From: Lichenostomus cassidix
Taxonomy: Eukaryota > Chordata > Aves > Passeriformes > Meliphagidae
Direction: 5' to 3'
Assembly: GCA_008360975.2 (NCBI GenBank)
Contig: CM039199.1
Span: 1,054,001 to 1,118,000 of the forward strand
DNA: 64,000 nt
Part shown: positions 24,881 to 35,335 of the stretch, piece after piece
Numbering within the stretch: the stretch's first letter is position 1
Layout of the letters: each line of letters begins with the position of its first letter
Translations under genes and position numbers: made by a program
Notes under the pieces: generated by a model
Database searches by the model: none
Told to the model about the DNA's origin: nothing
What the model saw: only the letters and a program-made list of their open reading frames with translations

Positions 24881-27082
24881 TGCCTTAGATTTCCAGTTAT
24901 CTCTAGTTGTTAGAAGGATTTGATGTCCCATGACACAAGGCTGTCAGTCATGATTTATTGTTTACAAACAAACTTGCTTTTCCAGAGATTCCTGAAATCT
25001 CCATTTCTCCAAACCAAAGTGCAAAGTACAGTGGTCAGAAACAAGATGCAAGAAAGCACAGGTAGAAGTGGGGAAAGGTTGGAAAAAAGGAGATAAAAAC
25101 CCAAGTGATGGGAGGACAGGAAAATATGCTTGTTCCTCCCTGGAGGGAGATGCTGCATCACTGTAGGAGCAGGAGCCACACCACATCTTGCAGGACTGTG
25201 AGAAAATGCATCCACCCCTTGTCTCACCCATTTGCTCATGAACAGGCACTTGGGTCTGAGTGCAGGTAGAGATGAAAAAATAGCTGGAAAGAAACAACAG
25301 AAATTATTGTGGAAAGGATTTTACTGCTCTTTATACCTATGCCAGAAATACGCCAAAGCTGCTGAGGATGATCAAAATCCTTTGCCTGAATCTCAGGGCA
25401 CTCCTGTAAAGACAGGTTCTTCCCAGGGACTTTCACAGACTGATGATCATGCATTTGCTGTTACAGAGATTATACCAAGAACAAGAAAACCCCATTGTAT
25501 CTGATATCACCTTCCGGAAGAAATCCCAATGTGTCAGTACCCTGCCCAGCCAGGACAGATCTCAGCACAGGTAAGCACACTGGCCAGGGGACTTCCTCAG
25601 TGCCCAAGTTCAGCACATGAAATGTTAAAATGAGAGAAACTGCAGATCTCTTCTCCCTCTGCTTTCAGGAACTTTCCAGCAAATTTCCTTCTCCCTTTTT
25701 CTTTTCTCTGCCCTGCACTTCAGGTGGAAGCATCTGGATCGAAGAGAATTATCTCTAAACAACAACTTGAGTTGTAGTACATTTTCAAAGACTCAGGTTT
25801 TATTAGTCACAGAAGACCTTGTAAAAGTTTGCTTCGGATCATTTTTAACAGCAACCAATAATCCTTCCCTCATCAGCCAATGACAAACTACCCAAGCCTC
25901 CCCCCAACTCCTGCTCAGATGCGTCTTACAGAAATACAATGATTTTGGAGAAGCAAAAGTGACATTTTTGCCAAGCTGGAGGTTTTAGCCACAGTAACTT
26001 ACACTAATACAGCCTTAATTTCCTTCTGGAAGCTACCTGAGCACTAAGCACACTTGATGCTCAGTTGGTGTAATGTTGTTTGGGGTAGTCAATAATTGCA
26101 TTTGATTTCACATTGTACCTTTCCGTCCTGAGATTACTTGAGGCCAGAGGACACCTAGTCATGCTGTGAGCCCAGACTCTGCTCCTGCATGTTCCATGTC
26201 AGACAACTGTTTTCATCAAAGCTCACTAATACAACATGTTAAACAGCAAGCCCAGAAAATTCGCTCTCCCTTTCCATCTGGAGCAGCTGAAAAACCAGGC
26301 AGATTAAAAAGAGCATTCCCTGCAGTGTTAACTGGTTTAGCATCCAGTGTCATGTTCAGTCTGCTAATCCAGAAGTTACCTTCAGCATGTCCTAAGCAAT
26401 AAGGAAAGATAATATATAGGGAAAAAGAGGCAGAGGATGACAGATTGATTCCAGGGATGTGGTGTCCTGTAATTTTCATAAAACTAAAATGAAAGCTGAG
26501 CACATTCAGCAGTTTAAAAATCAAGACAGTCTTGTAAATGCCTAAGTGCAGATGAGGGACTTTGGGTACTTGGGTGTGCAGATAGCCCAATTCTGATCTC
26601 TGTGCAAGAACACCTGCAGAAAACTTAATTGTTTTCATCAGCAGAATCACACAAATAAATGTGAGTAAACTACAGGATATTTCCTAATCAATTTCTGACA
26701 AATAAAGATATTTTAGCTGCACTACTCTAGTGCCAATGAAAAATAGTGGAAAGGTATGAACTTCAGAAATGTAAACTTGAGCTGTCATTAAAAATCAATT
26801 TTCATGATAAATTTCATTCACATTTCATAGAGAGCTGTGTAATATCAATAAAAATGCTTTAATAATTGCTCTGCTGGCACACAGTATAGTGTAAAACATA
26901 AAGAGATATAAATTTTTTGTAATTTAGAAGATGTGGAACTAAACATTGTTTTTCAAAAGAAACCATTTCTCAGGGAGAAAAATGAATGTTGGAGGAGGAT
27001 GTAATTCATTAGGAATTCCACTCCACCCCTTTTCACAAAGACTTCTCTGAAATTAAAACTTTCAGAGATCAGGTTTCTAATT
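24881..27082. other. Intergenic, weak candidate element
   Basis: 26760-26900 is AT-rich and repeat-free, with GCTGTCATTAAAAATCAATT and AATAATTG words that resemble developmental enhancers. Otherwise nothing beyond the 25.5-kb splice-like pair. Confidence 0.5.
25467..25570 (+). other. Candidate unannotated exon (104 nt)
   Basis: Acceptor TTTGCTGTTACAG and donor CACAG|GTAAGC flank 104 nt. The interval contains stops, so it would be non-coding or terminal. Same strand as AUTS2 and as the 23.7-kb candidate. Confidence 0.12.
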
Positions 27083-27185
27083 TATTCGTAGACTTAAAAG
27101 GCCAGAAAAGACCAGGATCAGGTAGTCTGACCTTCTGGATAACCCAGGCTATTAAATTTCCTGTAGTTCTCCCTATATCATAAGC
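27083..27185 (-). mobile_element. Ancient CR1/L3-like LINE relic, reverse orientation
   Basis: 'aaggccagaaaagaccagga', 'gtagtctgaccttctggata' and 'acccaggctattaaatttcc' resemble the reversed 3' end of old amniote CR1 copies ('…ggccagaagggaccattgtgatcatctagtctgacctcctg…'). Strongly diverged, with no terminal repeats left. Confidence 0.65.
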
Positions 27186-27734
27186 TGTGTTGGGCTAAAA
27201 CACAGTTTCTCTTAAACATTGATTTAAAATGCTGGGGGAAAAAACCCATTCTTGTGTTTCTTTCACATGGTTTTTGGTGAACGTAAGAGAGAAGGAAAAA
27301 ATTGCTTGTTTGCCATGACACACCAGCAGAGCTGGTACAGCATGTCAGAGTGCAATCTGAACTCAGCATCACTGAATTATAAACAGTTGGTGTTTTCTGG
27401 TAATAAAAGCTGACCAATTTTCAGGGCACAGACATATGCTACCCACTTAGCAACATGCTTCAGTGAACAATTTTTGAAGGGACCAAAGGGCAGGTATATG
27501 TCCCTAACTCTCTTAGTCACATTAAAAAAATTCCCATGATCAAATTTTAAACCCATCTGAATTTCCTGAAGAAAATAATGGTTTTCTCATTTACATGTAA
27601 TTGGGGTCAGAATTTCACCCTAGAAGATCAGTTCACTTTTTAGGATGCTAACTGAAGAACTGTAATTTGCAGTTTGTGCTTTGTTTCTGCAGCGAATATA
27701 ATTAATTACCTTGGACTCTTCTTGGGAATAATTT

Positions 27735-27935
27735 GTTCTTAGAAGGGTGGTCAGGTTTTGGAAGGGGCTGCCCAGGGGGGTGGTGGTGGCTCCATCCCTG
27801 GAGGTGTCCAAGGAATGACTGAACATGCTTTGGGCTGGTTGACAAGGGGGTGATGGGTCAAAGGTTGGATTGATGGTCTTGGAGATATTTTCCAACTTTA
27901 ATGATTCTTTGATTCTATTCTATGATTTTTTTTTT
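27735..27935 (+). mobile_element. CR1 LINE 3' fragment with terminal repeats
   Basis: 'gaaggggctgcccagggggg' and 'catccctggaggtgtccaag', then 'tttccaactttaatgattc' with the octamer repeats 'tttgattctattctatga', followed by T9. One of the few copies with its end intact. Confidence 0.92.
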
Positions 27936-28089
27936 TGTGAAAAACTTATACTTGTTCCTTCACCTACATGAATATTCATCATTATTCCAAATCCAGTGTG
28001 GTATCCAAGTTTGTTAATGTACTATTTATTTGATATTTTGATTATTAGATATTCAGTAAAACAGAGCTGCAGCATCCAACCTTCCAGGA

Positions 28090-28123
28090 TCCTCCATCCA
28101 CAATCCATCCTCCATCCACAACA
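28090..28123 (+). repeat. Two-copy tandem duplication, 18-bp period
   Basis: CCTCCATCCACAA occurs at 28091-28103 and again at 28109-28121, with CCATCC between the copies. Confidence 0.85.
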
Positions 28124-28692
28124 CAAACTCTGATCTTGCCATTTACCACAATCCTTTACAGTTTCACAATCAATACAGCATCTTTTCTATTAATGGAATT
28201 TGGAATCATGTTTTCAAATGAAGCTTTTTTGACACCTACTTTACCCTGTATTTGTGAGTGCCGCCATTCACCAATGTTCTCGCTGTGGGATAAGGAATCT
28301 CAGGCAATTAGACCCAAAGGTTTAGTCAGCTTTGGGTGTTTATTAACATATCCTAAGGAACCAGCATGATCCAAAAATTCTTGAGTTTGTCTGGCCCCAT
28401 ATTATAAACACGCACAGCTTTATTGGTCATGACTGCTCTGTTCTCCAGGGACCAAGTTTTCCCTCCTGTAAATTACCATAAATTCACATGACTGAATAGA
28501 TCAAGACTCTGAAGTTCTTATCTCCTGGATGGTCTCATTTGGTTTTTTCTCCTGATAAAATTACTCATATTTTTACTTCAGAATTTTATTATAACTAATT
28601 AGAAAAACAAGAAATGCAGGTGAATTAATTTCTCATAATTTTGGGTAAAACTTGTAGTTCTGCTGATGCCATCCAGTTTTTCTTTCTTTCTA

Positions 28693-28713
28693 CCCTCCCC
28701 CCCCCCTCCCCCC
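28693..28713 (+). repeat. C-rich homopyrimidine tract
   Basis: 21-nt run of nearly all C (two Ts), followed by GCAG. It looks like a splice acceptor tract but no exon follows it. Confidence 0.85.
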
Positions 28714-28959
28714 GCAGTTCCCAGATTTCCTGAACTCTAAGCTACTTTTAAGGAATAGCTACCAATTACACAGTGATTTTCACCACCTACAAAAATCCAA
28801 ACTTCAGCTTTTCAGGACCAGTTAATTTACCAACGATTTCATGTGCCCCGTAATCTCCTGGTACAGGAGAGAATGGATACAGCATTGTCCCAAACATAGG
28901 AACAAATACACCAGAGAAGGGAACACAGGTTCAGATGTGTGCCAGCCCTGACCTGGCAG

Positions 28960-29240
28960 ATTGGATCAGGCTGATGATCCATCTTCTCTAGTTCAGTCTC
29001 CTGTCTCCTGTTTGGTTTCAGAAACTGTTTTAGGTTCTGAGGCATTGAAGTGTTCATCTCCTTCAGCCACTTTGTAACCAATATTCTGGTTACTCGAGAG
29101 TTCTCATTATTCTGGACCTCAGAGCTGCCTCGTGGCAGTGAGTTCCACTGGCTGGGTTAGTTCCTTCATTTGTGAAAGGAACAATTGTCTCTTCTCTGTG
29201 TATTTTCTCTTGATGATGTTCTGGAAACCTGCCTGCCCCT
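28960..29240. mobile_element. Possible ancient amniote retroposon relic (old CR1-type, reverse)
   Basis: 'gatgatccatcttctctag', 'cagtctcctgtctcc', 'gtggcagtgagttccac' and a later 'aacctgcctgcccctgg' occur in the same order as in an old, widespread reptilian LINE-like repeat I recall from turtles and crocodiles. Similarity is patchy. The orientation and family are uncertain. Confidence 0.35.
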
Positions 29241-32067
29241 GGGTTTCAACTAAGTACTTTTAGTACTGCCTTTATCTTTATTCTTAAACTATTTGGGTTT
29301 TTTTAAAGGTCGTGGGTTTCTATTCTTCCTTGGTGTTCACTTGGGACGTTCCTTCTTCTGCAACTGTTTCCGTTTCAAACCACCTTCTAGGACAACACCT
29401 TTTAGAACCATAGGTGCAGTCCTGAGCTACAAAGCCAGACAATCCCCTCTGATAAGCAATATGATTTGGATAAGCAATTCAATTTGGAGAAAATTGGTTT
29501 AGTTTTATGGAACTGTTTTAAATTCCTCTTCCATCCACACAATCACCCTGGCTTTTATTTTGCATCAGAATTTTGGTTCTCATTATTTGCTATTCTTATA
29601 AATGCACAGTATGAACAAGGTGGAAACAATAACAAAAAGGCTCTTTCCCCCATTTCTCTCATTTTCCTTGTGTTCCCAGATCAAACTCCTTCTAAAATAA
29701 AAATAATAGTCTGCAAGACAGACATTCTGCTATTTTAAACTATCCATCTCCTCAAAGGATGCTAACTTCAGAAAGGCACATTTGCCTCTGCTGAGATTTC
29801 TATGTGGACTGAACTTAGAAATTCCATCTTTGGAGCTTAATGCCAAAGTACAGTGCAAGTTGCTCTTGCTAGAAGCAAGGTTCTTGCCATTTCCTCTAGC
29901 AATGAATTACCTCCTGATATTCAAGTTAGTTCAAAATACCCTTTTCATTTAGGTATGCCAGGGGCTAGTCCTAAGAAAACCCCTTCTAGTGTTTTTACAG
30001 TTGCAAATTTTATTTTGTTCCAATGCCTAATGGTGACATGGAAATTGCAATTGTTGCTTTTTGTCTGTGTTAACCTTTCTGTCTTCATTATTTAGGAACA
30101 GAAAGCTTTGGTATCTGTCTCAAATCAGAAGATTATAGGTCTGTTAGTACATGCTGGAGAAGTACCCTTTCCATGGGTGTTAATTACTGAGTATCCAGTT
30201 GAGTACACTAGTCATTAACCTCAAAAACAGTGACTCAGCAAGGTACCAGAGCTTAAGAAAAAAAAAGAGGAAAAAAAGCATGCTGTTTTCTCACACCAGA
30301 TGCCAGGCAAGATGTATTTCTAGAGGAAAGCTAACAGGCAGCCTAAGAACAAATGTGCATGGAGGTCTGTGGTATCCTTTCTGCTAAGACGACTTGAAAT
30401 ACTCAGCTGGAGGCAAAAGCCCGCTGGAGAAAAAACTTCCCGAGGATCTGTCTGATACTCCCAAATCAATTAAGGTTGGTGGAAATGCTCCTGCTGTATC
30501 AGACCCAGAAAAGGGATAATTCACCTGTATCGTACCCAAGAAGGTGACCTGTGATTTCTAATGCTTAACATAAGTATTACACAGAACAAAAATATTTTGC
30601 AATGGGGGATGAGTTAGATGGATGGGTTTTAATCTTATTTTTTTCCGTAGCCATGCAAGTCTGGGGATTTGTTTCTACAAAGAATGCAAAATAAATCACG
30701 TATCGTGTCTGTTTTCCACATACGTGCATTCAAGAAGGAAACAAACTGAGCAGACTTTCAGCCATACAATGAATGTCTGCAGAAATGTATCCGACTACAG
30801 GTCTCTTAAGTCACTTTAATGGTGATGGATATGCAGGAAACTATAATCAATTACACTGCCCTGAAAATTACACAGTTATTTTCAAAAAAACTCACCAGGT
30901 AACAGTTGTTTGACACAGCAGAACTTAATATTTCTCAGAAGACAGAGACCCTTGTAATATTTGAGCTTGCTGTACACACAAATTGTATCACTTCAGCAAT
31001 ACTAGTACAGCTTCTGTATAGTCAGATTGTATAGATCTTGCAGGCAGCTATGAGACAGAAGAACCCAAAGATAGAGAAATGCATTTGTTAAACAGCAAAA
31101 AAATCTGAACAGGGAGATCTAAATTCAGATTAGGAGATGTTCTCTAGCTGATATTTGAGAATGTTTAAAAACTAGCCATGTGCCTCTGCAGTGAGCAGCG
31201 TGGCCTTCTGTAAGGTACACGCTCTCACACTCTCAGGTTACAGACAGCTTTGTGCTTCCTCCTCTTCTGGCTCACACCAGCTTAAAAGTCACTGCGTGCC
31301 ATTCAGGAGATGTGGTGTGCAGAGAGGTGGCAAAGGTGTCATTTGCCTTCTGCATAGAGAGGGTGTATCCGATTCCCAGTATTTCACATAATCACTTAAT
31401 ACTCACAGAAAACACATTAAAAATATTACTTGATTGGTGGCCTAAGGGTACAGAGTAAACAACGTATTATACAGTCAAGCAGAGCCTCATCCCCCGAGAG
31501 TCAGAGCAGCCCAGAGGGAGAATATTGGAAAAATACACTCAGCCTGTGTGTGTTCCCCTTGCTGGGGATCTCAATGGAAGAATGATTAGCAGCTACAGGA
31601 GGCAGATTTGCTTCTTTGTACAGAAGGAGTATTAAATGATTTCTCTTTCTCTACCTGCCCTTCCGATCTCTCCCCAGTACATTTTAAACTACACAATAGA
31701 ATGATCACCCGGTAGATGGAGAGAAACCAACGCTGTGCTTCCAGAGCCCCTCTTCTCTGTTCTGAACATTGAGACTCCACAGATTTGGTTTTCTTCACCA
31801 CTTTGTTCCTTGCTCTCCCTCTATCCTTTCTCCCTTCCTAGCAAATGTCCTGATTCCTTCAGGTCTCTCTTCTAATGCTTTTTCCCCAAAGCCAGACCAA
31901 ACAGCTCCACACTCCCTTCTCCCTGCATGCCTATTCCCTCAGCAGGTCCCCCCGGACAGGACACGAAGCACCAGGTGAGGGAAGGGTGACCATAAGGACA
32001 AGCTTAAAAAGAGAATTTGTTCGTTCCACAACCTTGTTGGTGCTGAGGTGACACAGGCACCTGAACT
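29241..32067. other. Intergenic, nothing recognised
   Basis: AT-rich unique DNA; 30810-30900 has ATAATCAATTACAC-like homeodomain words. No gene or clear repeat. Confidence 0.55.
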
Positions 32068-32222
32068 GCGAAATCACAGAATAGCTGGAGTTGGAAGGGA
32101 GCTCTGGACATCCCCCCAGGGTCACGCAGAGCTTGTGACACAGGGACTAAGCTGGGTGGGTTTGGAATTTCTCCAGAAAGGGAGACTCTATGCTCTCCAC
32201 GAGCAGCCTGTTCCTGGGGGGA
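32068..32222 (-). mobile_element. CR1 LINE fragment, reverse orientation (older branch)
   Basis: 'aatcacagaatagctggag', 'ttggaagggagctctgga', then 'ggtgggtttggaatttctcc', 'agaaagggagactctatg' and 'gcagcctgttcctgggg' follow the reversed 3' end of the CR1-Y-like branch. It ends just before the minisatellite. Confidence 0.85.
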
Positions 32223-32270
32223 CATCCCTGACTGGCCCGAGTGGTGCTGGGGCAGCGCGGGACGGGCACG

Positions 32271-33056
32271 GCTGGGGTGGTGTGAGGGGCTCTGTGAGGG
32301 GCTGTGTCTAAGTGGGCTGTGTGTGTGTGAGGGGCGATGTGAGGGGGTTGGTGTGAGGGGCTGTGTGTGAGGGGGCCAGGTGTGGGAGGTGTGTGAGGGG
32401 GGCCTGTGTGTGTGTGTGTGTGTGTGTGAGGGGCGGTGTGCATGGGGTGTGTGTGTTTGAAGGCTGGTGTGTGAGGGGCTGTGTGTATGTTTCAGTGTGT
32501 AAGGGGGTCGGTGTGTGAGGGGGGCTGTGTGTAAGGGATGCGTGTCTGTATGAGGGGTTGTGTGTGTGAGTGGGGCAGTGTGTGAGGGGGTCGGTGTGTG
32601 AGGGGTGTGTGTAAAGGGGTCGGTGTGTGCGGGGGGCTGTGTGTGTGTGAGGGGGCGGTGTGTGAGTGGGGCTGTGTGTAAGGGGTGTGTGTATGAGGGG
32701 GTCAGCGTGTAAGGGGTCACTGTGTGAAGGGAGCTGTGTGTAAAGGGTGTGTGTATGAGGGGGTCAGTGTGTGAAGGGGGCTGTGTGTAAGGGGTGTGTG
32801 TATGAGGAGGTCAGTGTGTAAGGGGTCAGTGTGTGAAGGGGGCTGTGTGTAATGGGTGTGTGTATGAGGGGGTCAGTGTGTAAGGGGTCAGTGTGTGAGT
32901 GGGGCTGTGTAAGGGGTGTGTGTATGAGGGGGTCAGTGTGTAAGGGGTCAGTGTGTGAGTGGGGCTGTGTAAGGGGTGTGTGTATGAGGGGGTCAGTGTG
33001 TAAGGGGTCAGTATGTGAAGGGGGCTGTGTCTAAGGGGGGTGTGTGTGTAGGGGGG
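32271..33056. repeat. G-rich minisatellite with 60-bp higher-order unit
   Basis: About 786 bp built from GTGTGTGAGGGG / GGGGCTGTGTGTAA variants. The left half is irregular. From about 32759 the units settle to roughly 60 bp, and 32881-32940 and 32941-33000 are identical base for base. Because 60 is a multiple of three, frames stay open on both strands and give periodic Cys/Gly/Val or Thr/Pro/His pseudo-peptides. The array stops within a few bases of the AUTS2 CpG island. G-runs of four or more recur about every 12-20 bases. Confidence 0.95.
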
Positions 33057-33057
33057 A

Positions 33058-33372
33058 GCCTCAGCGCGTGCCGGCCGCCCCACCGCGCAGGCCCCCCGCG
33101 CATGCCCGAGACTTATTTCGCGCGGCGGGGGCGCCGCATTTCGCGCGCCGCCGGGCGGGGAGCGGGCGGGGCGGCGGTCACGTGAGCGGCGCGGGGCCGC
33201 GCGGCCGCTGGGGGCGACACCGCGACCGCCCCGCGCGGGGCTCGGCGGGCGCCCCCCGCACCGGCACTGGCACCGGCACCGCCCGGCCGGGACCGACCCG
33301 CCGCGCCCGCCGCCGCCGCGCCCCGCGGGCTCCAGCCGTGTTGTTGTGCCCGCCGCCGCTCCTGGGGGCCGC
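33058..33372. promoter_or_regulatory. AUTS2: CpG island, distal block: probable AUTS2 core promoter
   Basis: The sequence switches abruptly from the G-rich minisatellite to very GC- and CpG-rich DNA with many CGCG and GGCGGG motifs. It holds an NRF1-like site, two E2F-type sites and an E-box (listed separately) and has no TATA box. These are marks of a dispersed CpG-island promoter. It lies about 0.95-1.26 kb before the start codon. The transcription start itself cannot be read from sequence. Confidence 0.7.
33097..33186 (+). promoter_or_regulatory. AUTS2: Promoter motif cluster: NRF1-like, two E2F/DP, E-box
   Basis: Exact E2F consensus TTTCGCGC occurs at 33116-33123 and again at 33139-33146, 23 bp apart. 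CGCGCATGCC at 33097-33106 is an NRF1-type site with one departure from the palindromic consensus. GTCACGTGAG at 33177-33186 is a USF/TFE-type E-box (CACGTG core). All four fall in 90 bp, at the edge of the CpG island. Occupancy is inferred from motif match only. Confidence 0.55.
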
Positions 33373-33427
33373 CTCCCCTCCGCTCGGATCTATTGTCACC
33401 ACCACCAGCACCCCCCTCCTCGCCACA

Positions 33428-33466
33428 ATTAATACGATGAATTTGCCATGATTGATCCGTATTAAT
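33428..33466. promoter_or_regulatory. AT-rich inverted repeat with PBX/HOX-type site inside CpG island
   Basis: ATTAATACG at 33428-33436 and its exact reverse complement CGTATTAAT at 33458-33466 flank 21 bp. The 3' part of the spacer contains TGATTGAT at 33449-33456, the PBX/HOX heterodimer consensus. This 40-bp AT-rich block stands alone between GC-rich and pyrimidine-rich DNA, which suggests a retained homeodomain-type binding module. Function is inferred. Confidence 0.5.
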
Positions 33467-33494
33467 AGCTGGGGTGGGTGGGCGTGTTTTGGGG

Positions 33495-33541
33495 CTCTTT
33501 TTCCTCCCCTTTTTCTCTTTTTCCTTTTTTTTCTTCTTTTT
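33495..33541 (+). repeat. Pure pyrimidine tract (47 nt)
   Basis: Uninterrupted C/T run on the + strand in the AUTS2 promoter or 5' leader, followed by a T-rich stretch. Could form triplex DNA or act as a pyrimidine-binding-protein site if transcribed. Confidence 0.8.
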
Positions 33542-33642
33542 ATTGTTTGGTTTTGTTTTTGGAGGGGCCGGGCTGGGATCTGATCTCCACTCCCGAGTCC
33601 ATCCCTGGTCGGTGCCTGAGAAAATTGCATCTGGATGCATCG

Positions 33643-33656
33643 TTATTATTATTATT
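33643..33656 (+). repeat. Short (TTA)n microsatellite
   Basis: About 4.5 copies of TTA/ATT in the AUTS2 upstream region. Confidence 0.8.
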
Positions 33657-33965
33657 GTGTTTGATCCAGGGAGATAAAGGAGGAGGGGGAGAGGAGTGCG
33701 TGTTGGTGGGGAGGGGAAGGCTGCACCCTTCCCTGCACACACACATACACGCAGACAGAAAGGGAGTTCCGTACATCTACATATATATTTTTCCCCCCCG
33801 GAACTTCTTTTAGTTGGGGAGGAAAGGAAGAAAGAAAATAAATTTTGTGCAAGGAAATACTCTCAGCTCCCTCCTTCCAGCGGGTCTCCTTTCTTTATTT
33901 TTTCCCCCCTTCTTCGCAGCCTTTTTTCCTCTCTTTCGAAGATCCTCGCCCTCCCAGCCCCTTGA

Positions 33966-34700
<735 letters not shown>

Positions 34701-35335
34701 TGACCCCGCTCCCCGGGCCGGCCCGCCGGGGGTGCCCGCGGGGGCGGTCCCGCCGCCCCCTCCCCGTCCCCGGGGTGCCCCGCTGCCCTCCCTTCTCCCT
34801 CCTGCCGCCGACACCTGCAGCCCGGCGCGCCGCTCTCGGCGGGCGGCGGCGGCGGGGCCGGGGCCATCCCCCCGCGCGGGGAGCGGGGAGTTGTGCGCGG
34901 TCCCCCGGCGGCGCTTCCCCTCCCTTCCCACGGATCAAACTTTTCTCGCGCCGCCGTGGCCCGGCGGGGCCGCCCACTCGTGTCCCCGGGCCGCGGGGGG
35001 GGCGGCCGCGCGTGTTTCTGCTGGCGCTCGCGGTGCCGCGGGCGGGGGGCTCGGCCTGTCGCGCTCCCTGCCGGCGTGTCACGAGTGGGCCCCGCGGTGG
35101 GCGGCTCGAGTCAGCCCCCGGTGCGAACGGAGGGGCTGGGAGAGCCGAGGCCGGGCGGAGGGAGAGAGGCGAAGCCCCGCGGGGCTTCTCGGGCGTCGCT
35201 TCCCTCCGCCCGGCCGGGCCTCGCCTCTCCGTGTTCCCTCCGCCCACCCACTCGCGGCCGTGGAACCGCTGTCAGCCCAGCCGGGTCGTGGTGGCGATGC
35301 TGCCGTGGAAGGGGACCTCCTGCCCGTGTGTTTGA

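Noticed and set aside
28693..28720. C-rich tract ending GCAG as a splice acceptor
   Set aside because: No downstream donor or open exon; more simply a low-complexity tract.
32004..32720. 238-codon antisense Thr/Pro/His-rich frame
   Set aside because: Produced by the minisatellite and a CR1 fragment; begins at a GTG, not an ATG.
33113..33742. 209-codon antisense frame in the promoter
   Set aside because: Lys-rich stretch is the reverse of the pyrimidine tract; no family match.
33778..33792. TATATAT stretch as a TATA box
   Set aside because: Surrounding CpG-island features favour a TATA-less promoter, and no start-site signal follows at the usual distance.
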